Positions 46,449 through 56,374 of a DNA stretch of 64,000 nucleotides are shown piece by piece. The notes under the pieces were generated by a model. It searched no databases. It was not told the DNA's origin and worked only from the letters and a program-made list of their open reading frames with translations. The stretch covers positions 2,281,955 through 2,345,954 of the forward strand of contig NZ_NTGB01000001.1 of assembly GCF_003072505.1 (NCBI RefSeq), in the 5' to 3' direction. The first letter of the stretch is position 1. Each line of letters starts with the position of its first letter. Source of the DNA: Polynucleobacter rarus. Lineage in GTDB: Bacteria; Pseudomonadota; Gammaproteobacteria; Burkholderiales; Burkholderiaceae. A program made the translations under genes and the position numbers.

Positions 46449-47447
46449 TTAAATTTTTCCAATTTTTTCTTTATTTTTCTCTATCCAACTTGTAAGTTTA
46501 TCAACACTCAACCAATCATTATTGTTATCAGAACAATATGTGAATTCAGAGTTTACAAGTTTGCCACCATTAATTCTTTTGGGATCTTGGCTCCAATTAT
46601 GGATGGCGGGCAAAATTTTATAATGCTCTTGATATTCATAAGTATAAGGAGCATCTTCTGGGCCAATCATTTGCTCATGTAATTTTTCACCAGGTCTTAT
46701 GCCAACTATTTTCTGTATTGCATTTACTGCAATAGTTTTTGCGATATCTGTAACTTTCATAGAAGGAATTTTTTTAACATAAATTTCTCCGCCAACCATA
46801 TCATCAAAAGCATGCCAAACTAAGTCAACCCCTTGCTCTAAAGTAATCATAAATCTTGTCATTCGTTCATCAGTGATTGGAAGTTCTCCCTTATCTCTTA
46901 AGCTCATAAAAAATGGTATTACGGAACCTCTAGATCCCATAACATTTCCATATCTAACGACTGCAAATCTTGTTTCATTTCCACCAGCATAGGAATTACC
47001 AGCAATAAATAACTTATCTGAGGTAAGCTTAGTAGCTCCATATAAATTAGCAGGACTACTTGCTTTATCTGTTGACAATGCAACGACTCTTTTTATACCC
47101 TGGTCGATACAAGTATCAATTAAATTCATTGCTCCGATTACATTTGTTTTGACGCATTCGAAAGGATTGTATTCAGCTGTTGGAACAATTTTTGTAGCAG
47201 CGGCATGAACAACGTAGTCTATTCCATTAAGAGCTCTAGCAAGACGATCTTTATCTCTCACATCTCCAATGAAGAACCGGACTCTATCATCGTTACCATA
47301 TAATTTTGCCATTTCCCACTGTTTCATTTCATCACGGGAGTAAATTACCAGTCTCTTTGGATTGTATTTTGCTAAAGTGAGTGGAACAAATGTGTGACCG
47401 AAAGAACCAGTTCCACCTGTTATGAGGATATTTGAATTTTTTAACAT
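46449..47447 (-). CDS. pseB: UDP-N-acetylglucosamine 4,6-dehydratase (inverting)
   Basis: First step of pseudaminate synthesis: inverting dehydration of UDP-GlcNAc to UDP-2-acetamido-2,6-dideoxy-L-arabino-hexos-4-ulose. SDR motifs are ILITGGTGSFGHTFVPLTL, SRDEMKQWEM, AAATKIVPTAEYNPFE, STDKASSPANLYGATKLTSDKLF and RYGNVMGSRGSVIPFF. 332 residues is the normal PseB length, and the soluble form (no membrane domain) separates it from the membrane WbpM-like protein at 17.7-19.7 kb. Confidence 0.96.
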   Translation of the reverse strand: MLKNSNILITGGTGSFGHTFVPLTLAKYNPKRLVIYSRDEMKQWEMAKLYGNDDRVRFFIGDVRDKDRLARALNGIDYVVHAAATKIVPTAEYNPFECVKTNVIGAMNLIDTCIDQGIKRVVALSTDKASSPANLYGATKLTSDKLFIAGNSYAGGNETRFAVVRYGNVMGSRGSVIPFFMSLRDKGELPITDERMTRFMITLEQGVDLVWHAFDDMVGGEIYVKKIPSMKVTDIAKTIAVNAIQKIVGIRPGEKLHEQMIGPEDAPYTYEYQEHYKILPAIHNWSQDPKRINGGKLVNSEFTYCSDNNNDWLSVDKLTSWIEKNKEKIGKI

Positions 47448-47483
47448 ATAAATTGTTTGATTAAACTGCTCTTATTTTAAAAA

Positions 47484-49268
47484 TTAATTTTCTAACTCTG
47501 CTATTTCTTGGTAAATTCCCATACGCTGAATACTATTATTTCCAAGCTCTATAACTTTAGTACAGTTTTTAAGCGTTGTGATTCTATGAGCTATGATAAG
47601 TATTGTAAGATTTTTGTTTAAATTTTCTATAGCTTGCATTACCGCTTCTTCAGTTTCAGTATCTAAGGCACTTGTTGCTTCATCAAAGATGATTACATCA
47701 GCACCCTTATAAAGTGCACGTGCAATACCAATTCTTTGTCGTTGACCACCCGACAAACGTATCCCTCGCTCCCCAACAATCGTTTTGTATTGTTCGGGCA
47801 TTGCTTCTATCACTGCGCTAATTTGAGCTTGCTCTGCAACTTTTTTAACTTTTTGGTAGTCAATATTTTCAATTGGAATCCCAAATGCGATATTTTCAGC
47901 TATCGAACTGTCAGCCAAAAATATCGATTGGGGGACATTCGCAATGTTTGATTGCCATGCAGAGCTATTGGAAGAATTGATTGTTTTACCATCTATTTCC
48001 AATGTGCCCTCTGTTGCTTCCAATAAAGCCATCAATAGGTCTAAGAGAGTGCTTTTTCCACTACCTGTTTTACCAATAAAACCTACCCTACTGCCCTTCT
48101 CTATCGTTAAATTTACGTTTTTTAAAACCCAAGGTAGGTTAGTACCATATTGAAAAGACACATTATTAAACTTTATACTGCTATTGAATTCCATTTTTTT
48201 AATAAAAGTTCTATCTTGTATTTGTGGTAGCGGTTGCTCTAACAAAATTAACGTGTCTGCCAATGATGATTGCGCACCACGTATAGTTGTCCAAGATTGA
48301 TAAGCTTGTTGTAAAACAGGAAGAAGTCTTTGAGCACCTAATGCTAATGTACCTAATATTGGAATAGCTTTTGCTATACCATCCGTTTGTTGCGTCAGGA
48401 AATAAGCGATGATTGCTATCAAAAACATTCCTAAAGCCTCAGCTCCATAACGTGGGCTTTGTCCAATGAATAGGTTATTTCCCTGAGCACGTCGAAGATT
48501 AAGGTCTGCTTTTTGATAAATATTACAAAAAGTAAGCTGGGTTCCATCAATTAAAACCTCTCTTATCCCACCTAAACTTTCCTGTAATACTTGAATCAAC
48601 TTACTCGCATCGTCAGAGATTTCTTTACTATTTTTAACAAGCTTTTTACGTGTTGTACCTATTAAGAGGATATAAATTAAACCAAAACCCACAAATGTAC
48701 TTAATGCAACAATTGGATCAATTAATATTAGAGTAAGAAATATTGCACTTAAGATTACACTCGAACTTAATAAAATTAAAACCCCGTTGAGTATAGTAAT
48801 TAAAGAGCTCACTTGTTGAGTAATCGCATTTATAACAACACTACTGTTACGAGAAACTTGAATTTCGTATTTTTGAAAAATGGTTCGTTTAAAAATACTA
48901 AAACTTAAATCCGTTCCAATTGCATAGGATAACTTTGTACTAGCCCATAAAAGGATTAATCTTAAAGCACCCGCAAAAATTACGGCCAATGAAAATAAGA
49001 TAGTTATTGGTAAAACCAAATCCTGGGCTTTGGAAAAATTAAAATACTGAATTAATGGAGCTAAAATTTTTGCTTCATAAATTCTTTGGGGAGATGTCAA
49101 TACTCCGAGAAATGGCAATACTGCGCCAATACTTATAATTTCAGCAAAAGAAGCTAAGATCATTAAACTCAACAACAACCCTAATTGTTTTCTTCTCTTT
49201 TGACTAATTTGAACCCACAAAGCTTTTAAAAGACTAACTATTGTGGGTTGTTCAATTTTATTTAGCAT
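47484..49268 (-). CDS. ABC transporter, PglK/MsbA-like (lipid-linked oligosaccharide flippase candidate)
   Basis: A 594-residue half-transporter with an N-terminal six-helix membrane domain and a C-terminal ATPase. Walker A is GKTGSGKSTLLDLL, the signature motif is LSGGQRQRIGIARALY and Walker B is VIIFDEATSALD. PglK-type proteins flip undecaprenyl-PP-oligosaccharides with ATP hydrolysis, instead of Wzx. It is the only flippase candidate in the capsule block; a Wzx-like protein belongs to the left block. Substrate is inferred from context. Confidence 0.85.
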   Translation of the reverse strand: MLNKIEQPTIVSLLKALWVQISQKRRKQLGLLLSLMILASFAEIISIGAVLPFLGVLTSPQRIYEAKILAPLIQYFNFSKAQDLVLPITILFSLAVIFAGALRLILLWASTKLSYAIGTDLSFSIFKRTIFQKYEIQVSRNSSVVINAITQQVSSLITILNGVLILLSSSVILSAIFLTLILIDPIVALSTFVGFGLIYILLIGTTRKKLVKNSKEISDDASKLIQVLQESLGGIREVLIDGTQLTFCNIYQKADLNLRRAQGNNLFIGQSPRYGAEALGMFLIAIIAYFLTQQTDGIAKAIPILGTLALGAQRLLPVLQQAYQSWTTIRGAQSSLADTLILLEQPLPQIQDRTFIKKMEFNSSIKFNNVSFQYGTNLPWVLKNVNLTIEKGSRVGFIGKTGSGKSTLLDLLMALLEATEGTLEIDGKTINSSNSSAWQSNIANVPQSIFLADSSIAENIAFGIPIENIDYQKVKKVAEQAQISAVIEAMPEQYKTIVGERGIRLSGGQRQRIGIARALYKGADVIIFDEATSALDTETEEAVMQAIENLNKNLTILIIAHRITTLKNCTKVIELGNNSIQRMGIYQEIAELEN

Positions 49269-49319
49269 CTAATTCGATTAAAGTGTCTTTGATGATTAAG
49301 TGGTTTTCAGAAACATCAA

Positions 49320-50360
49320 CTAATCAACTGATATTGAGCCCAAATACCATGTCATTGCCTCTTTCAGCCCTTCGCGGATTCTGTAATTCGGGGCATATCC
49401 TAATAAGTTTTTTGCTTTACTAACATCAGCCAATGAATGTCTAACATCTCCGGCTCTAAAATCTCTGTAAACTGGCTTTGATTCATTCACATGTGAATAA
49501 TTTCTACTCAGATTTTCTTGAATAGCTTGATAAAGAATATTTAAAGTAGTTTGATCTCCAACAGCAACGTTGTAGATCTGATTAATCGCCTCTGGATTCT
49601 GTGTTGTCGCTGCAAGAATATTCGCTTGAATCGCATTAGCGATGTAGCAAAAATCTCGACTCGTTTCACCATCTCCATTAATATACACAGGCTCATTTTT
49701 AATCATTGCTGCAATCCACTTCGGAATTACTGCAGCATAGGCACCATTCGGATTTTGCCTTTTACCAAACACATTGAAGTATCTAAGTCCAATTGAATTA
49801 AATCCGTAAGTTCTATTAAAGACCTTGGCATACAACTCATTTACAAGTTTAGTTACTGCATAAGGACTTAACGGTTGTCCAATATTTTCTTCTATCTTCG
49901 GTAATGCTGGATGATCGCCGTAAGTACTGCTACTGGCTGCGTAAGTAAAACTTTTTACTTTTGCATTCTTTCCTGCTACCAACATATTCAAAAAACCATC
50001 GATATTACTTTGATTCGTTGCAATCGGATTTTCGATACTTCTTGGCACAGATCCAAGTGCTGCCTGATGTAGTACATAGTCAATGTCTTGACAAGCTTTT
50101 TTGCAAGTAGCTAAGTCCCGAATATCACCTTCAATCATCGTAAATCTTTGCCACTGTTCTGCCGTGACTAATGATTTCACTTCTTCTAAATTATGCGCAA
50201 AGCCTGTACTGAAGTTATCCAGCCCAACAATCGTTTGATCTAGTTTAAGTAAGTCTTCTAACAAGTTACTGCCAATAAACCCCGCACACCCAGTAATTAA
50301 CCATTTTTTCGGCTCTTTAATGAGCTGTTGTTTTACCTCTTCAAATACTGTTTGGGTCAT
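49320..50360 (-). CDS. UDP-N-acetylglucosamine 4-epimerase (WbpP/TviC-like)
   Basis: Extended SDR enzyme of 346 residues that interconverts UDP-GlcNAc/GalNAc or their uronic acids. The [19 protein letters not shown] motif with Cys, [30 protein letters not shown] and [15 protein letters not shown] (Tyr-x-x-x-Lys) are the WbpP/TviC/Gne signature. It overlaps the dehydrogenase gene as ATGA, so both enzymes are made together and predict UDP-GalNAcA as product. Confidence 0.93.
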   Translation of the reverse strand: MTQTVFEEVKQQLIKEPKKWLITGCAGFIGSNLLEDLLKLDQTIVGLDNFSTGFAHNLEEVKSLVTAEQWQRFTMIEGDIRDLATCKKACQDIDYVLHQAALGSVPRSIENPIATNQSNIDGFLNMLVAGKNAKVKSFTYAASSSTYGDHPALPKIEENIGQPLSPYAVTKLVNELYAKVFNRTYGFNSIGLRYFNVFGKRQNPNGAYAAVIPKWIAAMIKNEPVYINGDGETSRDFCYIANAIQANILAATTQNPEAINQIYNVAVGDQTTLNILYQAIQENLSRNYSHVNESKPVYRDFRAGDVRHSLADVSKAKNLLGYAPNYRIREGLKEAMTWYLGSISVD

Positions 50361-51634
50361 AGTCTAATGTCAGTTAACTCTTTAGGAAAGAGGTATTTCA
50401 AGTCGTAAATAACGGTTTGCGATTTACCTTTATTGCGTATTTTTTCAATGCCCATTTCTTTAAATTCATGATGGGCAACTGCCAAAATAATCGCATCGTA
50501 ATGGTTATCTTGCAGAGTTTCAATTGGCGTAATACTGTATTCATGCTCTGCCTCTATGGGATTAATCCATGGATCAAAGACATCTACATCACAGTTAAAC
50601 TCTTTGAGTTCTTGCACAATATCAACCACTTTTGTGTTTCTTAAGTCTGGGCAATTCTCTTTAAAGGTCAGTCCCATCACAAGGATTTTTGCACCTTCAA
50701 TAGGTATATGTTTCTTAGTTAAGGCCTTCATTAGAGTATTTGCCACATAACTACCCATATGATCGTTTAATCTTCTACCAGCAAGAATTACTTCAGGGGT
50801 ATATCCAATCGATTGCGCTTTATGAGTTAAATAGTATGGATCAACCCCAATACAATGGCCACCCACTAAACCTGGTCGAAAGGGAATGAAATTCCACTTA
50901 CTACCCGCGGCTTGTAATACCGCCTCAGTATCAATCCCCATCTTATTAAAGATGAGTGCTAGTTCATTAATAAGGGCAATGTTGACATCACGTTGTGTAT
51001 TTTCAATCACCTTTGCGGCCTCGGCAACCCTAATGCTTGAGGCTCTATGTGTTCCAGCGGTAATAATTTGCAGATAGAGCTCATCTACGATTTGTGCAAT
51101 TTCAGGGGTAGAGCCTGAAGTCACTTTTTTGATCGAGGGTAATCGATGTTCCTTATCTCCAGGATTAATCCGTTCTGGACTATACCCACAATAAAAATCT
51201 TGGTTGAATTTTAGACCTGAATACTTCTCTAAAACAGGCACACAGTCCTCTTCAGTACATCCTGGATAGACAGTCGATTCATAGATCACAATATCACCTG
51301 ACTTGAGAACTTTACCAACTGTAGTTGACGCCTTGATCAGTGGGGTCAAGTCAGGATGTTTAAATTCATCGATTGGTGTTGGTACTGTAACAATAAAACA
51401 ATTACAAGAACGAAGCTCTTCGATATCTGTTGAAAATGTTAGGTACTTGGCTTCGCCTAGTTCTTCCAAGGATGTTTCTAAAGTCTTATCTTGGCCTAAT
51501 CTGAGTTCATCAATGCGTTGTTGATTAATATCAAAGCCAACGACCTTGCGTTGCTTACCAAACTCTACAGCAAGAGGAAGTCCAACGTATCCCAGACCGA
51601 TGACTGCTAGACGTAATTCATTTACATTATTCAT
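50357..51634 (-). CDS. UDP-N-acetyl-D-hexosamine 6-dehydrogenase (WbpO/TviB-like)
   Basis: Oxidises UDP-GlcNAc or UDP-GalNAc twice at C6 to the uronic acid using NAD. 425 residues in three regions: Rossmann domain [18 protein letters not shown], central dimer helix, and the C-terminal NAD/sugar domain with [17 protein letters not shown] holding the catalytic Cys and [16 protein letters not shown]. The [10 protein letters not shown] stretch is typical of WbpO/TviB rather than of UDP-glucose dehydrogenase. First gene after wzc on the strand. Confidence 0.94.
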   Translation of the reverse strand: MNNVNELRLAVIGLGYVGLPLAVEFGKQRKVVGFDINQQRIDELRLGQDKTLETSLEELGEAKYLTFSTDIEELRSCNCFIVTVPTPIDEFKHPDLTPLIKASTTVGKVLKSGDIVIYESTVYPGCTEEDCVPVLEKYSGLKFNQDFYCGYSPERINPGDKEHRLPSIKKVTSGSTPEIAQIVDELYLQIITAGTHRASSIRVAEAAKVIENTQRDVNIALINELALIFNKMGIDTEAVLQAAGSKWNFIPFRPGLVGGHCIGVDPYYLTHKAQSIGYTPEVILAGRRLNDHMGSYVANTLMKALTKKHIPIEGAKILVMGLTFKENCPDLRNTKVVDIVQELKEFNCDVDVFDPWINPIEAEHEYSITPIETLQDNHYDAIILAVAHHEFKEMGIEKIRNKGKSQTVIYDLKYLFPKELTDIRL

Positions 51635-51756
51635 GAGTATGTTAACTTAAAACCTTGACTTGACGTATTGATTAAATTGATTAAATTACTATTGGAATAT
51701 TTAGAAAAAACTGAATGGTTGAAACTTTATAAGTTGAATTTTAAAATTTTCGTCAT

Positions 51757-54102
51757 TTAGCTCTTGGTAGAGTCTTCATTATCGCTATAGTCTTTGTAGC
51801 GATATCGGCCATAGGAACCATAAGTTCTTCCGTATTTATTTCCGTACTTAGCATATTTGCCATAACGACTATATCCACTATAGCCATATCCGTAGCTATA
51901 ACTGTAACGAATTTGTGAGGGTACAAAACCATTAAACACAATGCCATCGATCTTACTGCCACCTTTTTCAAGGATATCAATCGCTTCACGAACCTCTGAA
52001 ATACTCGACATTTCTTGGCGAACGATAAATAAGGTAACGTCTGAACATAGAGCTAGAGATCTCGCATCGTTCACAGGTAATAAAGGAGGGGAGTCAATCA
52101 CGACATAATCATATTCCTCGGCTAATTGATTCACTAAATTAATCATTGCATCTGAGGATAAAATATCTCCTGGGTTTTTAATCGTTTGTCCAGCAGGTAA
52201 AAAGTCTAGGTTGGGATAAGCCTCTTTCATAATTAAAGGCTTAATATCGCCACCGTTCAGTAAATAATTAGTAAGCCCCGGTGTTCCCTTTTGAAAATTA
52301 ACATATCTTTTAATCGTTGGTTTACGAACGTCTGCTTCAATCAATAAAACTCGCTTATTGGTACTAGCAAATAAATAGGCTAAGTTCGATGAAATAAACG
52401 ATTTACCCTGTGAAGGAACTGCTGAAGTAATCAAGATCACCTTTGATCTTGGTTTTTCCGACAAAGCAAATAAAGTAGTCGTTCGTAGGGATCGAATCGC
52501 TTCAACAGAAGTACTCGTTGGTTTATCGTGGGCAATCATAAATGCTTTGTCAGCATTCTTTTCAATTTGGTCAATTTGGTCAACAGCAAGTGGCAAAATA
52601 GCCAATATATTGATGCCGAGGGTTTGTTCTAGTTTTTTTGGATCATGAATGATCTGAGTCAGCAAGGCCAAAATCTGAGTTACCGCTACACCGAGTAAAA
52701 ATCCGAGTAATGCTCCACCAGCAACAATGTAAGGTTTTTTCGGCTTTGAAGGATATTGCGGAACTACTGGTGCATCAACGATATAGACGTTACCAACTGT
52801 ACCTGCTTTAGTCACTCTTAATTGTTGAGCGTTGTTTAAGAGGGAGAGGTACAACTGATTTTGAACCTGTAAATTTCTTTCTTTGGTGATGAATTCTTGT
52901 TGTAACTGCGGTAATCCATCAATTTTTTGATTAATTTGCTTTTTAAAACCTGACAACTGACTCATCTGAATATCAATGGCTTTAATAATAGGATGCTCTG
53001 GTTGGTACCTAGTTAAGTACTCTTTTCTTTTCAAATCTAACTCAAGGAGCTTCGTCTCAGTTAAAGAAGCTTTGTCTAAAACCTCTTTAATGTCCGAACT
53101 GATATCAAGGGATTTATTTACTCTTCGATAATCATTTAAATCTTTGAGTTTATTGTCCAACTCCATTCGCAGCCGAGGTAACTCTTTTTCTAAGAAGATT
53201 AAACTTTTTTCTGCTTCTTCTGATCTTCGGCTAATATTTCGGCCAACATAAGAGTTCACAATGGCATTTAAAATTTCAGCTGCCCGGTAAGGATTAGTAT
53301 CAGCGTAAGTCAACTTGATAATGGTTGATCCCCGCTTACTCTCGGCAAGCGTTAAACCTGAATTGATTTGTCCTACTCTTGTTACAGGAGAAAACACACG
53401 AATCAAAAAGGTTGTGCCAGGTTTTGCTTTGAGAGCGTCTAAAGAGAGAGCATAATTTTGAGTTGGATTTTCAGAGATAACCCCTACTCCTTTACCCTTC
53501 AAACAAACTTCCTGATTACTATCGAGCATTTCCCAGGCTTGATTTTGGCCAATTTTTAAGTAATAGTTGTAACCATAAAATTGGGAAGGAATATTAATCT
53601 GTCCGATTTTAAGATTCTCTCCACCCCATGCCCATTTACTTCCTTCCCATAGTGGTTGAACTAATCCATCAGGACCTTTTGTTAAAGTTCTTGCTAAAAA
53701 GTTACCGACAATTGGCAGACGATTTTGTACTTGAAACGTCACGTTAGCATTGAGGGCCTCAACTGCTTCACTGATTACAGTGCGTGAGCTGATGATTTCC
53801 ATCTCACCGATGAGTGAGGAAGCAGTTGAAGGCAACTGACCGACTTGTAATCCAGTTAAATTACCACTCTTTTTGTCTTCGACTTGTACCAATGCATCCG
53901 AAATATAGATGGGACTTGCAAGTAAAGCATAGAGAATCGAGACCAGCAAAATAGAAACAAAAATAAGTAAAAAAGCCCAGCGAAAAAAGTAAATATTTTC
54001 AACGATATCTACAATCGAAAACTTGGCAGTTGACTCCTCTTGAATCTGCGGATTATTGGCTCCGTTACCATTGCCATTAAATGATGAGACTTCGGTATTC
54101 AT
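51757..54102 (-). CDS. wzc: Polysaccharide co-polymerase and tyrosine autokinase
   Basis: A 781-residue inner-membrane protein controlling chain length and export. Two membrane helices (about 35-60 and 445-470) bracket a periplasmic Wzz domain with coiled-coil helices. The cytoplasmic BY-kinase has Walker A VPSQGKSFISSN (residue about 560), Walker A' VLLIEADVRKP and Walker B YDYVVIDSPP (about 664). The C-terminal tail (about 732-775) has 15 Tyr in Gly/Tyr/Lys-rich sequence, the autophosphorylation cluster. The Wzb phosphatase and Wza channel genes lie directly upstream, giving the wzb-wza-wzc order. Confidence 0.97.
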   Translation of the reverse strand: MNTEVSSFNGNGNGANNPQIQEESTAKFSIVDIVENIYFFRWAFLLIFVSILLVSILYALLASPIYISDALVQVEDKKSGNLTGLQVGQLPSTASSLIGEMEIISSRTVISEAVEALNANVTFQVQNRLPIVGNFLARTLTKGPDGLVQPLWEGSKWAWGGENLKIGQINIPSQFYGYNYYLKIGQNQAWEMLDSNQEVCLKGKGVGVISENPTQNYALSLDALKAKPGTTFLIRVFSPVTRVGQINSGLTLAESKRGSTIIKLTYADTNPYRAAEILNAIVNSYVGRNISRRSEEAEKSLIFLEKELPRLRMELDNKLKDLNDYRRVNKSLDISSDIKEVLDKASLTETKLLELDLKRKEYLTRYQPEHPIIKAIDIQMSQLSGFKKQINQKIDGLPQLQQEFITKERNLQVQNQLYLSLLNNAQQLRVTKAGTVGNVYIVDAPVVPQYPSKPKKPYIVAGGALLGFLLGVAVTQILALLTQIIHDPKKLEQTLGINILAILPLAVDQIDQIEKNADKAFMIAHDKPTSTSVEAIRSLRTTTLFALSEKPRSKVILITSAVPSQGKSFISSNLAYLFASTNKRVLLIEADVRKPTIKRYVNFQKGTPGLTNYLLNGGDIKPLIMKEAYPNLDFLPAGQTIKNPGDILSSDAMINLVNQLAEEYDYVVIDSPPLLPVNDARSLALCSDVTLFIVRQEMSSISEVREAIDILEKGGSKIDGIVFNGFVPSQIRYSYSYGYGYSGYSRYGKYAKYGNKYGRTYGSYGRYRYKDYSDNEDSTKS

Positions 54103-54121
54103 AAATGAGGTCTAACTTTCG

Positions 54122-55246
54122 TTAAAAGGGCGTTGCTTTTACCGTTTGAACGGCGGAGGTAAATGGGAAGAATTGTGCGATGAAGCGACCAAACTCTGTC
54201 AAATCGGTTGGCGTGGCAAATACAACATCACGCGGTCTTACTGTAAATTTATCTGCCATTACCAGTGATGCAGGATCTCTAGTCGCTAAACGGTAAATCA
54301 CCGGATCACCATTTTCATCAGCCCGCATCACGTAGATTTTGTTCGCATCAGATGAAAAAGGATTAGGACCACCTGCATCGGATATCACTTCGGCTAAACT
54401 TGTTTTACCACGGCGCATTACATAAGAACGCGCTTGGTTCACTCCGCTGGCATTACCAAATTCGCCCAGAATAAATACTTTTCGAGACTGCCTGTCAGGA
54501 ATGGTGAGTACATCACCATTTTGCAGTAATAAATTTCCTGAAGTATTGCCACTGAAGTACATTTTCTCTAAATCAATCGAGATATTGTCTTTACCCCTAG
54601 TTAATTGCAGATTATTAATATCTGCCTCAGGAGTGTAGCCCCCTACTTGACCAAGAACATCCATAATGCGCAGTGGCATATCTGTGATGGCGACCAAACC
54701 TGGGGTTTTTACTTCACCCGCTACAAATATTTTTTGACTACGAAAAGCTGCTACATCCACATCAATTTGTGGATCAACGATATAACGATTTAATTTTTGA
54801 GTGAGTAATTTTCTAAACTCGGTAATTGTCAATCCAGCAACGTGAACTGAACCCACTAAAGGGAAAAATAAGTCCCCTTTTTCATCAATGACACGCCCTG
54901 AAGGAGTACTAGCAAGACCTGCTGTACTGGCTGTCGTAATGACTGGAGACAACTCTGGATTACCATACACAAAAATACGCAAGACATCATGTGCAGCTAA
55001 ACGATAAGGGGCAGTTGGTGGATTAACTATTGGTCCGATTTCAACCACTTTCTTTCTGGCATCCTCCTCAGCCCTACTCATTTTATCGATTAAAGAAGGC
55101 GTAATCCTTACTAAAGTAAATGGTACATCGGTTGGTCCATCTACGATTTCGTCTTGTAAAGCATAATGAGCTGACATACCTGGCAAGACAGAACAACCAG
55201 ACAGTGCTAACACGACTAAAGATATTATTAAGTTCAACAACTTCAT
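54122..55246 (-). CDS. wza: Outer-membrane polysaccharide export lipoprotein
   Basis: Octameric outer-membrane channel for capsule export. Lipobox LALSGCS with lipidated Cys18, then a poly_export domain (PYRLAAHDVLRIFVYG) and two SLBB domains (KIFVAGEVKTPGLVAITDMP and VFILGEFGNASG). The C-terminal hydrophobic part would form the alpha-helical barrel ring. Length 374 matches Wza. It overlaps wzb by 4 nt and is 19 nt ahead of wzc. Confidence 0.96.
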   Translation of the reverse strand: MKLLNLIISLVVLALSGCSVLPGMSAHYALQDEIVDGPTDVPFTLVRITPSLIDKMSRAEEDARKKVVEIGPIVNPPTAPYRLAAHDVLRIFVYGNPELSPVITTASTAGLASTPSGRVIDEKGDLFFPLVGSVHVAGLTITEFRKLLTQKLNRYIVDPQIDVDVAAFRSQKIFVAGEVKTPGLVAITDMPLRIMDVLGQVGGYTPEADINNLQLTRGKDNISIDLEKMYFSGNTSGNLLLQNGDVLTIPDRQSRKVFILGEFGNASGVNQARSYVMRRGKTSLAEVISDAGGPNPFSSDANKIYVMRADENGDPVIYRLATRDPASLVMADKFTVRPRDVVFATPTDLTEFGRFIAQFFPFTSAVQTVKATPF

Positions 55247-55698
55247 GAAATCATTCCTAAATCGATTAATTTTTTAGCCCATTGTTGAGTAAGAAAGTCT
55301 ATTTGCTCAACAGATTCACGGTAAGCATACTCAGGCCCACCAAATGGATCTTGTACTTCGACACGTTGACTCCATTGTCCAAGTAATTTTGCTTTTGCGG
55401 TAGCAAATGGATTCATCTTTTGCACCATTTCTAAATGTTCACTCTCCATACATAAAAGCAAATCATAATCGTTAATCACAGATGGTAATAATGGTTTCGA
55501 GCGGTGTTCTTCAATCTCAATGAAACCTTTTTCTTTCATGATTTGTTGCATCATGACATCTGCAGGATTACCATTCATTGCCAATGTGCCAGCTGAATGA
55601 ACAATGACATTACTATTTAATAGTTTTTGAAGCATCACTTGGGCTACTGGACTTCTGCAAATATTTGCTGTGCAGACGGTCAAAATTCTAAAACTCAT
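55243..55698 (-). CDS. wzb: Low-molecular-weight protein tyrosine phosphatase
   Basis: Dephosphorylates the Wzc tail. A 151-residue cytoplasmic enzyme; the P-loop is TVCTANICRSPVA, with nucleophile Cys9, Arg15 and Ser16 in the C-x5-R-S signature. The general-acid loop DPFGGPEYAYRES is near the C-terminus. Overlaps both neighbours by 4 nt, giving a tight operon with wza. Confidence 0.96.
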   Translation of the reverse strand: MSFRILTVCTANICRSPVAQVMLQKLLNSNVIVHSAGTLAMNGNPADVMMQQIMKEKGFIEIEEHRSKPLLPSVINDYDLLLCMESEHLEMVQKMNPFATAKAKLLGQWSQRVEVQDPFGGPEYAYRESVEQIDFLTQQWAKKLIDLGMIS

Positions 55699-56090
55699 TC
55701 GGCTGATTTATTTGGTTTACGATTAGATTCAGATTCAGATTGTTTTTTCATCAAACTATTCTGCGATTTTTGTAGTTTTTTTCTACGCCCAGAGGATGTC
55801 CAACCTTCTACATAGTCTGAAAATCTTGGCGCTAAGTATGCGCCAAATGCGGCAACAATCGTGGCTCCCAATAAAAGTTTAAATATTCCTGAATTGTCTT
55901 CTGATCCAGCCTCAGAGCTCATCATGGTGTAATAAATAAATCCAAAATACATAAACAACAGTATTCCAGCCCATAAGATTCTTTGAAAACCACTACGGTA
56001 GCCACCTTTTTTTCTACGGCCAGAAGAACTTGACTCTGAGCCTAGCTCCTTGATCCCTCTCCAAAGACTACGAAATAGTGTTTTAAACAT
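55695..56090 (-). CDS. Small two-helix membrane protein with repeated SSGRRKK
   Basis: A 131-residue protein that I do not recognise. Two hydrophobic helices, about 38-58 and 70-90, separate basic tails. The motif SSGRRKK occurs both in the N-terminal tail (near residue 22) and in the C-terminal tail (near 100). Two helices with both ends basic suggests both tails are cytoplasmic by the positive-inside rule. The tight overlap with wzb suggests a capsule export or regulation role, an inference from position. Confidence 0.55.
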   Translation of the reverse strand: MFKTLFRSLWRGIKELGSESSSSGRRKKGGYRSGFQRILWAGILLFMYFGFIYYTMMSSEAGSEDNSGIFKLLLGATIVAAFGAYLAPRFSDYVEGWTSSGRRKKLQKSQNSLMKKQSESESNRKPNKSAE

Positions 56091-56374
56091 TGATATTGAT
56101 CAAAAAACGTCCAGAATTACGTTAAAAATAGCCAAAAATGAACAAAATAAATGATTTTGAAGTTCCTCATTTTTTCAAATTAATCTAGTAAAACTATATA
56201 CGAAGTCACTAACTTACTAGATTTTGTCATTTGATACTAATTATTATTGAGCTTCTCATCGCTCTATCGGCTGCAAGTTATTGCAACTGAGTCATCAACA
56301 ACCTAAACATTAGGTATTGCAATGATTAATCATGTTTCTAATGAATTTTTTAAGTTATTTCATCAAAACTCGTT

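Noticed and set aside
48229-48243. GGTAGCGG-like string as a second ops element
   Set aside because: Lacks the GGCGGTAG core in either orientation and lies inside the ABC transporter gene.
51753-51989. Minus-strand ORF in the Wzc tail region
   Set aside because: Different frame of the repetitive Tyr-rich end of wzc; no independent support.
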